Below are positions 1 to 7,032 of a stretch of 32,587 nucleotides of DNA, piece after piece (the first letter of the stretch is position 1; each line of letters starts with the position of its first letter). The stretch is from an uncultured Sutterella sp. Lineage in GTDB: Bacteria > Pseudomonadota > Gammaproteobacteria > Burkholderiales > Burkholderiaceae_F. Position numbers and translations under genes: made by a program. The notes beneath the pieces are model-generated. The model had not been told where the DNA came from, ran no database searches, and worked only from the letters and a program-made list of their open reading frames with translations. The DNA is taken from positions 1 to 32,587 of the forward strand of contig CAAGAT010000073.1 in assembly GCA_900767875.1 (NCBI GenBank), read 5' to 3'.

Positions 1-275
1 AACGACTTTAAAAGTCTTGTTCATTATTCAATCCCCCAAAACTGCTAAGGATGATTTTGCCAATTGGTTTGAAGCACACCGATCAAGCCCAACACTCGAT
101 TCGGCAACTCGGCTCAGAATCCTATAAACGGCCGATTCGGACGTCTACCTATTGGTGGGGGGGGGTAAACCCTAGTGTTCAATTTGGACAACATTCATTT
201 TCTTAATTGAACCAAGGTCGGTTCTTCCTGGAAAAAATGAGGAAAACTTGAGGGTTAACCCTACGCTATAAAAAG
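1..275. other. AT-rich flank left of the IS element, no clear gene
   Basis: No convincing gene is seen here. A short frame open from base 2 to a stop near base 127 could be the tail of a gene entering from the left, but its composition is unlike the GC-rich genes nearby and I recognise no family. The stretch is clearly AT-richer than the rest of the window, contains a run of nine G at 157-165 and a perfect 12-bp palindrome AGGGTTAACCCT at 251-262. It probably is intergenic or decayed mobile DNA. Confidence 0.4.
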
Positions 276-302
276 GACTCTGTTTAAGCAAAGTGTTGAT
301 TT
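276..302 (+). repeat. Left terminal inverted repeat of the IS1595-family element
   Basis: These 27 bases match the reverse complement of 1492-1518 at 24 positions. The outermost bases are GACTCTG here against GGCTCTG at the right end, and the inner 17 bases are identical. The repeat ends 42 bases before the transposase start, leaving room for a short promoter and the AGGAGGG ribosome binding site. Confidence 0.85.
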
Positions 303-344
303 CGTGAGGGTGGGTCGTTACGCTGTCCATAGGAGGGTAGGCGT

Positions 345-1493
345 ATGACTCAACTCTCGAAATCCCAGATTCTAGAGGGCCTCCGCGCACTGTCTCCCGA
401 GGACCGCTTGGATGTCCTCCGCGAGCTTTTGGAGCCTGACGTTGACCGAAGTTTTCGTCAAACGCTCGATGAAAGCCGTTTTGCTCAGGGCCGCTGCCGT
501 CCCTACTGCAACAGCAAAGCCGTCGTCCGGTACGGTCACACCGCCCAGACAGCGCAACGCTACCGCTGTAAGGAATGCGGCAAAACCTTCACTGCCAGCA
601 CCGCCACGCTGTTTAGTCACGCTCGGCATCCTGACCTGCTGCGGCAATATCTCCACTGCATGAACCTGCAGCTGTCGCTGCGCCAAACGGCTAAAGTCTG
701 CAAAATTTCTCTGCCGACCGCCTTCAATATGCGTCATCGCATACTTGACGTCCTGGCAAGCGCGCACAAGGAGAGCCAGCTTGATGGAATTGTGGAAGCG
801 GACGAAACATTTTTCGATTTGTCTTTTAAAGGCAATCACTCTCACAGCACTTTCCAGCTTCCTCGAGCCCCGCACCACCGTGGCCACACGCAAACTCAAC
901 GAGGCTCTTGCCTGCATAAAGTCTGTCTGCTCACCGCAATTGATCGAGAATCGGATACTTTCTTTCGCGTCTCCAATCTGGGCACGCCGACAACAAGCGA
1001 CGTGAACGACGCCTTGCATGCGAGCATGCCCGCCGGCACGACCTTGTGCACAGACCGGGCGTCCAGCTATATCACTTTTGCCAAGCTGGAAGGCCTTGAT
1101 CTAGTTCAGCTTCGAGGCGGCCGCATCAGCCACGGGATATTTCACATCCAGAACGTCAACCAGCTGCACAGTGCGATGAAATCATTCCTGCGTCCGTTCC
1201 ACGGCGTGGGCACGAAGTATTTGTCGAACGACATGACATGGCTTCAGACCATGGCCCTCCGAGACCGAGATGGCCGCAAGTTTGAAAGTGCCGCCAAGCT
1301 GCTTGAAATCGCCTTGTGTACAAAAACAACCAGGCAGGTTGCTAATCGACCGGCGGTGCCTCTAACGTCGACGCGCCAGATGTCCACCCTGAACCGCCTT
1401 ATGAGAACCATGCAGGCCACGGAGGAAGAGGCTCAGAGAAAACTGAAGCACCGACCGCACATTCGCCCCGCCGTTCGCCGGTATCCGGCATAA
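345..1493 (+). CDS. IS1595-family (ISXO2-like) transposase
   Basis: A 382-residue transposase predicted to catalyse DDE-type cut or copy of its own element. The N-terminal 45 residues are helical. A zinc-ribbon follows at about residues 49-83, with the pair RCKECGKTF clear. A helix-turn-helix-like region lies near 105-130, then the DDE_Tnp_IS1595 core: VEADETFF near residue 150, LCTDRASSY near 235, and a third cluster with NQLHSAMKSFLRPFHGVGTK near 275, as in IS1595 relatives. The ATG has a strong AGGAGGG site 7 bases upstream. The first CxxC of the zinc ribbon reads RPYC instead of the usual CPxC, a single C-to-T codon change away, so DNA binding may be weakened. No frameshift is seen. Confidence 0.88.
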   Translation: MTQLSKSQILEGLRALSPEDRLDVLRELLEPDVDRSFRQTLDESRFAQGRCRPYCNSKAVVRYGHTAQTAQRYRCKECGKTFTASTATLFSHARHPDLLRQYLHCMNLQLSLRQTAKVCKISLPTAFNMRHRILDVLASAHKESQLDGIVEADETFFDLSFKGNHSHSTFQLPRAPHHRGHTQTQRGSCLHKVCLLTAIDRESDTFFRVSNLGTPTTSDVNDALHASMPAGTTLCTDRASSYITFAKLEGLDLVQLRGGRISHGIFHIQNVNQLHSAMKSFLRPFHGVGTKYLSNDMTWLQTMALRDRDGRKFESAAKLLEIALCTKTTRQVANRPAVPLTSTRQMSTLNRLMRTMQATEEEAQRKLKHRPHIRPAVRRYPA

Positions 1494-1518
1494 ATCAACA
1501 CTTTGCTTTATCAGAGCC
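1492..1518 (-). repeat. Right terminal inverted repeat of the IS1595-family element
   Basis: This is the inverted copy of 276-302. It overlaps the transposase stop codon (1491-1493) and is followed directly by ten A residues that form the U-tract of the minus-strand gltA terminator. Confidence 0.85.
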
Positions 1519-1558
1519 AAAAAAAAAACCCCGGCCGCCTTAAAAGACGCCTCCGGGG
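1519..1558 (-). terminator. Rho-independent terminator of the acn-icd-gltA operon
   Basis: Read on the minus strand, CCCCGG (1553-1558) pairs with CCGGGG (1529-1534), with further partial pairing inside, followed by ten T residues (1519-1528). It lies about 50 bases past the gltA stop codon. The IS element begins at the very end of the T-tract. Confidence 0.8.
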
Positions 1559-1609
1559 AAACGGTCGGTGCGGGAAGGCCCGGAGGGCCTGCCCTTGCCT
1601 TTTGCCCGA

Positions 1610-2959
1610 TTAATGACGCTCGGACAAGGGCGTAAAGGGCCGTTCGGCCTCCACGCTCTTATAAGCCGGACGAATGATGCGCTTGCTCTTGAAGTTGAGC
1701 TCTTCAATGCGGTGCGCCATCCAACCTGCGATGCGGCTCATGGCAAAAAGCGGCGTGTAGACCTCACGCGACAGGCCAATCATCTCGTACACAAAGCCCG
1801 AGTAGAAGTCGACGTTGGCGCAGACCTGCTTGCCGATGCGCTCGCCCTTGTGGCGCATGAAGCGCGCGATGGCTTCTTCCTCCAGAAGTTCGAGGAAAGC
1901 AAATTCCTTTTCGCGCCCCTTTTCCTTGGCAAGCTCGCGGGCCATGTCCTTGAGCAGAACCGCGCGCGGGTCGGAGATCGTGTACACGGCATGGCCGATG
2001 CCGTAAATGAGGCCCTTCTTGTCGTAGACCTCCTTACGAAGGATGCGGTCAAGGTAGTCACCCACTTCGTTGCGGTCGGTCCAGTCCTTGATGGCCTGCT
2101 TGAGGTGATTGAACTGATCGATCACCATGAGATTGGCGCCGCCGTGCAGCGGGCCCTTCAAGGAGCCGATGCCCGAGGCGATCGACGAGTACGTGTCCGT
2201 GCCCGAGGAACTGGTCACACGCACCGTAAAGCTCGAGTTGTTGCCGCCGCCGTGCTCGGCGTGGATGATGAGGGCGCAGTCGAGAACCTTGGCTTCCAGA
2301 TCCGTGTACTCGCCCTTGAGCATGTAAAGAAAGTTCTCGGCGATCGACCTGCCGGCCTTGGGCTTGCGGATGGCCAGGGTCTTATCCATGTAGGCGTGGC
2401 GGTAGACGTTGTCGGCGTAGGCGATGATCGTCGGGAAGCGGGCGATGAGTTCGACGGCCTGGCGCATCAGGTTTTCGCTGCCCGTGTCGTCGGGGTGCGC
2501 GTCGTGCGTGTAAAGCTCGAGCACGCAGCGCGCCAGGATGTTCATGATGTTGCGGCCCTCCAGATCGATGATGTTCATCGTCGTCTTCTGGTTGAGGACC
2601 ATCTTTTCATTGATCAGAGCCTGGAACTTTTCGAGTTCGGCCGCATCGGGCAGCTGGCCCGAGAGCAGCAGGTAGGCCGTTTCCTCAAAGCCGAAACGGT
2701 TTTCCTTCTGCGCGGCGTGCACGATTTCTTCGACGTTGATGCCGCGGTAGATGAGCTTGCCCGGGATGGCGGCGATCGGCTTGCCGTCGCGGGCCTCATA
2801 GCCCACCACGTTGCCGATGCGCGTCAGGCCGACCAACACGCCCGAATGGTCGGCGTTGCGCAGACCGCGCTTGACGCCGTACTTTTCAAAAAGCTCAGGA
2901 TCAATTCGGCAGGTGTTCTGAACCGATTCCGAAAGGGTGTGCACAATGTCTTCACTCAT
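1610..2959 (-). CDS. gltA: Citrate synthase
   Basis: Cytoplasmic enzyme condensing oxaloacetate and acetyl-CoA to citrate. The 449-residue product carries the complete citrate synthase triad: His272 in GPLHGGAN, His323 in GIGHAVYTISDPRA and Asp384 in NVDFYSGF, plus His236 in HAEHGGGNNSSF. The latter motif and the GSLKGPLHGGAN block are typical of Bacteroides and Clostridia citrate synthases rather than the usual proteobacterial GltA, which reads HADHEQNAST. The ATG at 2959 is chosen because GGGAG lies about 10 bases upstream; a start 17 codons earlier would add an unconserved tail and lacks such a site. It is the last gene of acn-icd-gltA, with a 94-base gap after icd, and is followed by a terminator. 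A 2-methylcitrate synthase role cannot be excluded but the partners argue for citrate. Confidence 0.93.
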   Translation of the reverse strand: MSEDIVHTLSESVQNTCRIDPELFEKYGVKRGLRNADHSGVLVGLTRIGNVVGYEARDGKPIAAIPGKLIYRGINVEEIVHAAQKENRFGFEETAYLLLSGQLPDAAELEKFQALINEKMVLNQKTTMNIIDLEGRNIMNILARCVLELYTHDAHPDDTGSENLMRQAVELIARFPTIIAYADNVYRHAYMDKTLAIRKPKAGRSIAENFLYMLKGEYTDLEAKVLDCALIIHAEHGGGNNSSFTVRVTSSSGTDTYSSIASGIGSLKGPLHGGANLMVIDQFNHLKQAIKDWTDRNEVGDYLDRILRKEVYDKKGLIYGIGHAVYTISDPRAVLLKDMARELAKEKGREKEFAFLELLEEEAIARFMRHKGERIGKQVCANVDFYSGFVYEMIGLSREVYTPLFAMSRIAGWMAHRIEELNFKSKRIIRPAYKSVEAERPFTPLSERH

Positions 2960-3053
2960 GTTTGGGTTGCTCCCGGTGCGGCCGCCGTTGTTCGAGGCAG
3001 ACGGCGGCATGTGTTGGAAAATTTGTGTTTTGTCTTTTTGGTTTGATCGGGCA

Positions 3054-4313
3054 TCAGGCCTCGATTTCGTTAATGACGGCCTGCGTGAAGTCCGTCGTCG
3101 TCAGGCCCGCACCCGCGGCCGCGAGGTCGGCCGTAGCGCGGCCCGTGCGCCAGCAGGCGGCCAGAGCGTTTTCCACCTTCTTGGCCGCTTCGCCCCAGCC
3201 CAGGTACTCGAGCATCATCACGCCCGAGAGAATGAGCGAGGCCGGGTTGACGATGTTCTTGCCGGCGATGCGCGGCGCCGTGCCGTGCGTGGCCTCGAAA
3301 ATGGCGTGGCCGCTTTGGTAGTTGATGTTGGCCCCGGGCGCAATGCCGATGCCGCCCACCATGGCCGCGAGCATGTCGGAGATGTAGTCACCGTTGAGGT
3401 TCATCGTCGCGATCACGCTGTAGTCCCACGGGTACAGGAGCGCGTTTTGCAGGAACGCGTCGCAGATGCAGTCCTTGACGTGGATCTTGCCGGCCTTGAA
3501 GGCCTCGTCCTTGGCCTTGCGGGCGGCCTCGGCCCCTTGCTTGGCTTCGATGGCGTCCAAATCGGGCTGCGTGATCACCTTGTCGCCGAATTCGGCTTTG
3601 GCTAGGGCATAGCCCCAGCTCTTAAAGCCGCCTTCGGTGAACTTCATGATGTTGCCCTTGTGCACGAGCGTGACGCTCGGCAGGTTGTGATCCACCGCGT
3701 ACTGAATGGCGGCACGCACGAGACGTCGGCTGCCGTCTTTACTCACCGGCTTGACGCCGTAGGCGCTCGTCTCGGGGAAGCGAACGCTCGTCACGCCCAT
3801 TTGCTCGCGCAGGAACTTGCCGAACTTGACGGCCTTGTCCGACTCGGCTTCCCACTCGATGCCCGCGTAGATGTCTTCCGTGTTTTCGCGGAAGATGTGC
3901 ATGTCGACCTTGGAGGGGTCAACGACGGGCGACTTGACGCCCTCGAACCAGCGCACCGGGCGCTGGCACACGTAGAGGTCAAGTTTTTGGCGCAGCGCCA
4001 CGTTCAGGGAACGGATGCCGCCGCCCACGGGGGTAGTGAGAGGGCCCTTCAAACCCACCAGAGCCTTTTCAAAGGTCTGCAGGGTTTCGTCGGGCAGCCA
4101 CGTGCCGAGCTTTTCAAAGGACTTGCCGCCGGCGAGAACCTCGAGCCACTCGATGCTCTTTTCTCCCTTGTAGGCGGCCTTGACGGCCGCGTTGAGCACC
4201 GCTTGGCACGAGGCCATCACTTCGGGGCCCACCCCGTCGCCTTCGATGAAGGGAATGACCGGATGGTTCGGGACGGTGAGCACGCCGTCCTTCATTTGCA
4301 CAAACTGCTGCAT
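3054..4313 (-). CDS. icd: Isocitrate dehydrogenase
   Basis: Oxidative decarboxylation of isocitrate to 2-oxoglutarate in the cytoplasm, supplying the carbon skeleton for glutamate. The 419-residue protein aligns with E. coli Icd (416) throughout: PLTTPVGGGIRSLNVALRQ with the phosphorylatable Ser at 102, MHIFRENTEDIYAGIEWEAE, LVHKGNIMKFTEGGFKSWGY and MNLNGDYISDMLAAMVGGIG. The coenzyme loop reads GTAPRIAG where E. coli has GTAPKYAG, so Lys344 and Tyr345 are Arg and Ile here, and the E. coli Tyr391/Arg395 pair is not kept by my alignment from memory. NADP versus NAD use is therefore uncertain. AAGGA precedes the ATG by 9 bases. It sits 32 bases after acn in the same operon. Confidence 0.93.
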   Translation of the reverse strand: MQQFVQMKDGVLTVPNHPVIPFIEGDGVGPEVMASCQAVLNAAVKAAYKGEKSIEWLEVLAGGKSFEKLGTWLPDETLQTFEKALVGLKGPLTTPVGGGIRSLNVALRQKLDLYVCQRPVRWFEGVKSPVVDPSKVDMHIFRENTEDIYAGIEWEAESDKAVKFGKFLREQMGVTSVRFPETSAYGVKPVSKDGSRRLVRAAIQYAVDHNLPSVTLVHKGNIMKFTEGGFKSWGYALAKAEFGDKVITQPDLDAIEAKQGAEAARKAKDEAFKAGKIHVKDCICDAFLQNALLYPWDYSVIATMNLNGDYISDMLAAMVGGIGIAPGANINYQSGHAIFEATHGTAPRIAGKNIVNPASLILSGVMMLEYLGWGEAAKKVENALAACWRTGRATADLAAAGAGLTTTDFTQAVINEIEA

Positions 4314-4345
4314 TTGACTCAGTTCCTTTCTTGTGTCCGTAAGGG

Positions 4346-6604
4346 TTACTTGGCCAGCGCCGCCTGGTAATTGAGGGCGCTGCCCGCACGCAGCCAGGCA
4401 ATCTGCTGCGCGTTGTAGGTGTGACGGGCCTTGATGGTTTCGGTCGAACCGTCGGCGTGCTCGAGCACCACGTCAAGCGTCTGATTCGGGGCAATGTCGG
4501 CCACGCCCGGCACGCTGATGCGATCGTCGGCGCGCACGCGATCGTAATCGGCCGGATTCGTAAAGAGCAGCGCCAGCACGCCCTGCTTTTTGAGGTTCGT
4601 CTCGTGAATGCGGGCAAAGGACTTGGTCAGAATCACGCGCACCGCCAAAAAGCGCGGTTCCATGGCGGCGTGCTCGCGGCTCGAGCCTTCGCCGTAGTTG
4701 TCTTCGGCAATGATCACGCTCTTTTGGCCGGCCTTTTTGAGGGCCGCGGCCACGGCGCTCACCCCCTCACAGGCGCCCGTTATCGGGTTGCGGGTCGTGC
4801 CCGGCACGGCCGCAAAGGCATTGACGGCCGAACTCAGAAGGTTTTCCGAGATGTTCGTCAGGTGCCCGCGGAAGCGCAGCCAGGGACCGGCGGCCGAGAT
4901 GTGGTCGGTCGTGCACTTACCCTTGACCTTGATGAGAAGCGCCATCGACTTGAAGTCCTCGGCGTTGAACGCGGGGAACGGATCGAGCTTTTCAATGCGC
5001 TTGCTCTCGGGGTCAAAGACAACCTGCGCGTCGGGCTTGCCCGAACCGGCGAAGAAGCCGTCGAGGGACTCGGCCAGGCCCGTGGCGGGCAGGCTGTGGC
5101 GCGCCGGAGGCGTGAGCTTGACGTCTCGCCCGTCGGCGGTGGTCAGGGTCTGGTTTGCGGCGTCAAAATCCAGGCGCCCGGCCAGCGCCAGGGTCACCAC
5201 CGTGACGGGGCTGGCGACGAAGGCGTGGGTTTCGGGGTTGCCGTCGGCTCGCTTGGCAAAGTTGCGGTTAAAGCTCGTGACGATGCTGTTAAGGCCCCGG
5301 GAGCCCTCGCCGTGGCGCTTCCACTGCCCGATGCACGGGCCGCAGGCGTTGGCCATGATCGTGGCGCCGGCCTTTTCAAAGACCTTGAGAATGCCGGTCT
5401 CGGCCAACGTCTTGAGGATGCGGCCGCTGCCCGGGTTGATGATCAGGGGCGTCTTAAGGGAGATGCCCTGCTTTTGGGCGGCCTCAAGCACTTCGGCGGC
5501 GGCGGCCAGATCTTCAAAGGAAGAGTTGGTGCACGAGCCGATGAGCGCGGCCGACAGTTTCTGCGGCCAGCCGTTTTGCTTGACGGCGTCGGCCATCGCA
5601 CCAATTTCGTGCGCACGGTCCGGCGTAAAGGGGCCGTTGAGGTGTGGCTGCAGGGCCGAGAGGTCAATGTCGATGACCTTGTCGTAGTACTTTTCGGGAT
5701 TGGCGGCCACTTCCGGGTCGGCCGTCAGATCGCCGGCGACGGCCTGGGCCATGGCGGCGATTTCGCCGCGGCCCGTGGCGCGCAGGTAGGCGGCCATCGA
5801 CTCGTCAAAGGCAAAGACCGAGGTGGTGGCGCCGAGCTCGGCACCCATGTTGCAGATGGTGGCCTTGCCGGTAGCAGGCAGCGTGGCGGCGCCCGGCCCG
5901 AAGTATTCGATCACGCAGTCCGTGCCGCCCTTGACCGTGAGCAACCCCACGAGCTTGAGGATCACGTCCTTGGGCTGGGCCCAGCCGGTGAGCTCTCCGG
6001 TGAGGCGCACGCCGATCAGGCGCGGGACCTTCAGTTCCCAAGGCATGCCGCTGATCACGTCGGAGGCGTCCGAGCCGCCCACGCCCACGGCAAGCATGCC
6101 CATGCCGCCCGCGTTGGGGGTGTGGCTGTCCGTGCCGATCATCAGGCCGCCCGGGAAGGCGTAGTTTTCAAAGACGACCTGGTGAATGATGCCCGCGCCC
6201 GGGCCCCAGAACCCCAGGCCATACTTGTCGGCCACGCTCTTGAGGAACTTGTAGACCTCGGCGTTTTCCGCATCGGCCACGGCGAGGTCATGGGAGGCGC
6301 CCTGATCGGCGCGGATCAGATGGTCGCAGTGCACCGTCGTGGGGACGGCCGCGTGGGTGCGCCCGGCGTTCATGAACTGCAGCAGCGCCATCTGAGCGGT
6401 GGCGTCCTGCATGGCGACGCGGTCCGGATTGAAATCCAGGTACGTTGCACCACGAACGGGCTCCTTGAAGTCCTCAATGCACCGAAGATGTGCATAAAGG
6501 ATCTTTTCGGTGAGCGTAAGCGGCCGCTTAAGAACGGCTCTGACTGCTTGAAGGCGTTGGCTGTAAGCGTCGTAAACACCCTTCACCATACTGATATCAA
6601 ACAT
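4346..6604 (-). CDS. acn: Aconitate hydratase, mitochondrial-type
   Basis: Isomerises citrate to isocitrate through cis-aconitate using a [4Fe-4S] cluster, in the cytoplasm. The 752-residue protein has its cluster ligands at Cys358 (IGSCTNSS), Cys421 and Cys424 (ACGPCIGQW), the same numbering as mitochondrial aconitase. HCDHL, GTDSHTPNAGGMGMLAVGVGG and the swivel-domain motif GEGSSREHAAMEPR are also present. The length and sequence fit the mitochondrial-like aconitases known from Bacteroides, not the roughly 890-residue AcnA or 860-residue AcnB expected in a betaproteobacterium. The ATG is preceded by AAGGAG at a good distance. It is the first gene of acn-icd-gltA and lies behind a sigma-54-type promoter. 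I am confident about function; the transferred origin is inference. Confidence 0.95.
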   Translation of the reverse strand: MFDISMVKGVYDAYSQRLQAVRAVLKRPLTLTEKILYAHLRCIEDFKEPVRGATYLDFNPDRVAMQDATAQMALLQFMNAGRTHAAVPTTVHCDHLIRADQGASHDLAVADAENAEVYKFLKSVADKYGLGFWGPGAGIIHQVVFENYAFPGGLMIGTDSHTPNAGGMGMLAVGVGGSDASDVISGMPWELKVPRLIGVRLTGELTGWAQPKDVILKLVGLLTVKGGTDCVIEYFGPGAATLPATGKATICNMGAELGATTSVFAFDESMAAYLRATGRGEIAAMAQAVAGDLTADPEVAANPEKYYDKVIDIDLSALQPHLNGPFTPDRAHEIGAMADAVKQNGWPQKLSAALIGSCTNSSFEDLAAAAEVLEAAQKQGISLKTPLIINPGSGRILKTLAETGILKVFEKAGATIMANACGPCIGQWKRHGEGSRGLNSIVTSFNRNFAKRADGNPETHAFVASPVTVVTLALAGRLDFDAANQTLTTADGRDVKLTPPARHSLPATGLAESLDGFFAGSGKPDAQVVFDPESKRIEKLDPFPAFNAEDFKSMALLIKVKGKCTTDHISAAGPWLRFRGHLTNISENLLSSAVNAFAAVPGTTRNPITGACEGVSAVAAALKKAGQKSVIIAEDNYGEGSSREHAAMEPRFLAVRVILTKSFARIHETNLKKQGVLALLFTNPADYDRVRADDRISVPGVADIAPNQTLDVVLEHADGSTETIKARHTYNAQQIAWLRAGSALNYQAALAK

Positions 6605-6680
6605 TTTTTCTCCTTAAAGGGGCAAATCGTGACGGTGGCGTCGTCCAAATGGGTCGTCATTGACCGTGTAAGGATTACAA

Positions 6681-6696
6681 AGCACAAAGCGTGCCA
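6681..6696 (-). promoter_or_regulatory. Candidate sigma-54 promoter of acn-icd-gltA
   Basis: On the minus strand the bases read TGGCACGCTTTGTGCT. Against the sigma-54 consensus TGGCACG-N4-TTGCW this has a perfect -24 element, correct GG-to-GC spacing and one mismatch in the -12 element (GTGC for TTGC). The predicted transcription start is near 6670, giving a 65-nt leader to the acn ATG. Sigma-54 dependence is inference from sequence only. Confidence 0.55.
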
Positions 6697-6698
6697 GT

Positions 6699-6727
6699 GG
6701 GGAAATTCGAGCACTCGAAATTTCCCC
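6699..6727. promoter_or_regulatory. Long palindrome directly upstream of the -24 element
   Basis: Left arm GGGGAAATTCGAG (6699-6711) and right arm CTCGAAATTTCCCC (6714-6727) are inverted copies with one extra T in the right arm and a two-base centre. It lies two bases from the -24 element, spanning about -29 to -57 of the predicted acn start. Candidate operator for an unidentified regulator; a cruciform or RNA role is less likely because it is upstream of the predicted start. Confidence 0.5.
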
Positions 6728-6768
6728 TAAGCAAAAGCGGCAAGGTTTTCGAGGGGGCGGTTTTTGAA

Positions 6769-6785
6769 AGCGCCGGGGCGGTGCA
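6769..6785. promoter_or_regulatory. NtrC-like binding site
   Basis: AGCGCC-GGGGC-GGTGCA matches the NtrC consensus TGCACC-N5-GGTGCA at ten of twelve defined bases, with one perfect half-site. It is centred about 107 bases upstream of the predicted sigma-54 start, the distance seen for NtrC enhancer sites at glnA-type promoters. GC-rich surroundings raise the chance of a coincidental match. Confidence 0.35.
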
Positions 6786-6923
6786 AAGGCTCTCATACGG
6801 TCACCGTGCCCGTCCCCCCGGCTTGGTTGCGGGGACAACGGCAAAACCGTTGCCCTGACGGTGACATGGCGTCTTCCCTAAGGTTAGCGCGAATTCCTTC
6901 TCATTTGATTTCAAAACGGATTT

Positions 6924-6937
6924 TTGACTTTGATCAA
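6924..6937. promoter_or_regulatory. FNR/CRP-family-like box
   Basis: TTGACTTTGATCAA differs at one base from the FNR consensus TTGAT-N4-ATCAA. It lies about 110 bases before the transporter remnant and about 320 bases upstream of acn. It may have belonged to a lost anaerobically controlled promoter. Confidence 0.3.
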
Positions 6938-7032
6938 CTCTTTTTTCGGTCGCTGAGTACATTCCATTATGCCCTTTGGCCAAAGTCAGAATCGCCGAGA
7001 AACTTACAAAAAGCCCCCGTCGACCATACCTA

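Larger units (their letters stand above)
276..1518 (+). mobile_element. IS1595-family insertion sequence
   Basis: A 1243-bp element is bounded by 27-bp terminal inverted repeats (276-302 and 1492-1518, three mismatches) that share the core AAGCAAAGTGTTGATTT. It carries one transposase gene filling almost the whole length. The 8-bp flanks ATAAAAAG (268-275) and AAAAAAAA (1519-1526) are both A-rich and agree at six of eight positions, consistent with an imperfect or decayed 8-bp target duplication of the kind this family makes. The transposase stop codon lies inside the right repeat. The right end abuts the T-tract of the gltA terminator. Confidence 0.85.
6605..7032. other. Control region between acn and the transporter remnant
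   Basis: About 430 bases without a gene. In the direction of acn transcription it holds a 6+5+6 inverted repeat CAACGG/CCGTTG (6836-6852), an 11-bp palindrome ACGGTCACCGT (6797-6807) whose GTCACCGT half recurs inverted at 6858-6865, an NtrC-like site (6769-6785), a long palindrome (6699-6727) and a sigma-54-type promoter (6681-6696). An FNR-like box is at 6924-6937. The predicted acn leader is about 65 nt. Confidence 0.5.

Noticed and set aside
157..165. Run of nine G as a possible phase-variable tract
   Set aside because: No gene crosses it, and it is about 110 bases outside the IS end with no recognisable promoter spacing, so there is nothing it could visibly switch.
172..390. Minus-strand 72-codon frame across the IS left end
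   Set aside because: It crosses the inverted repeat and the transposase start and resembles nothing; likely chance.
4421..6730. A 769-codon open frame opposite acn
   Set aside because: It is a shadow of the GC-rich codon bias of acn; the minus-strand aconitase is unambiguous and this frame has no family motifs.
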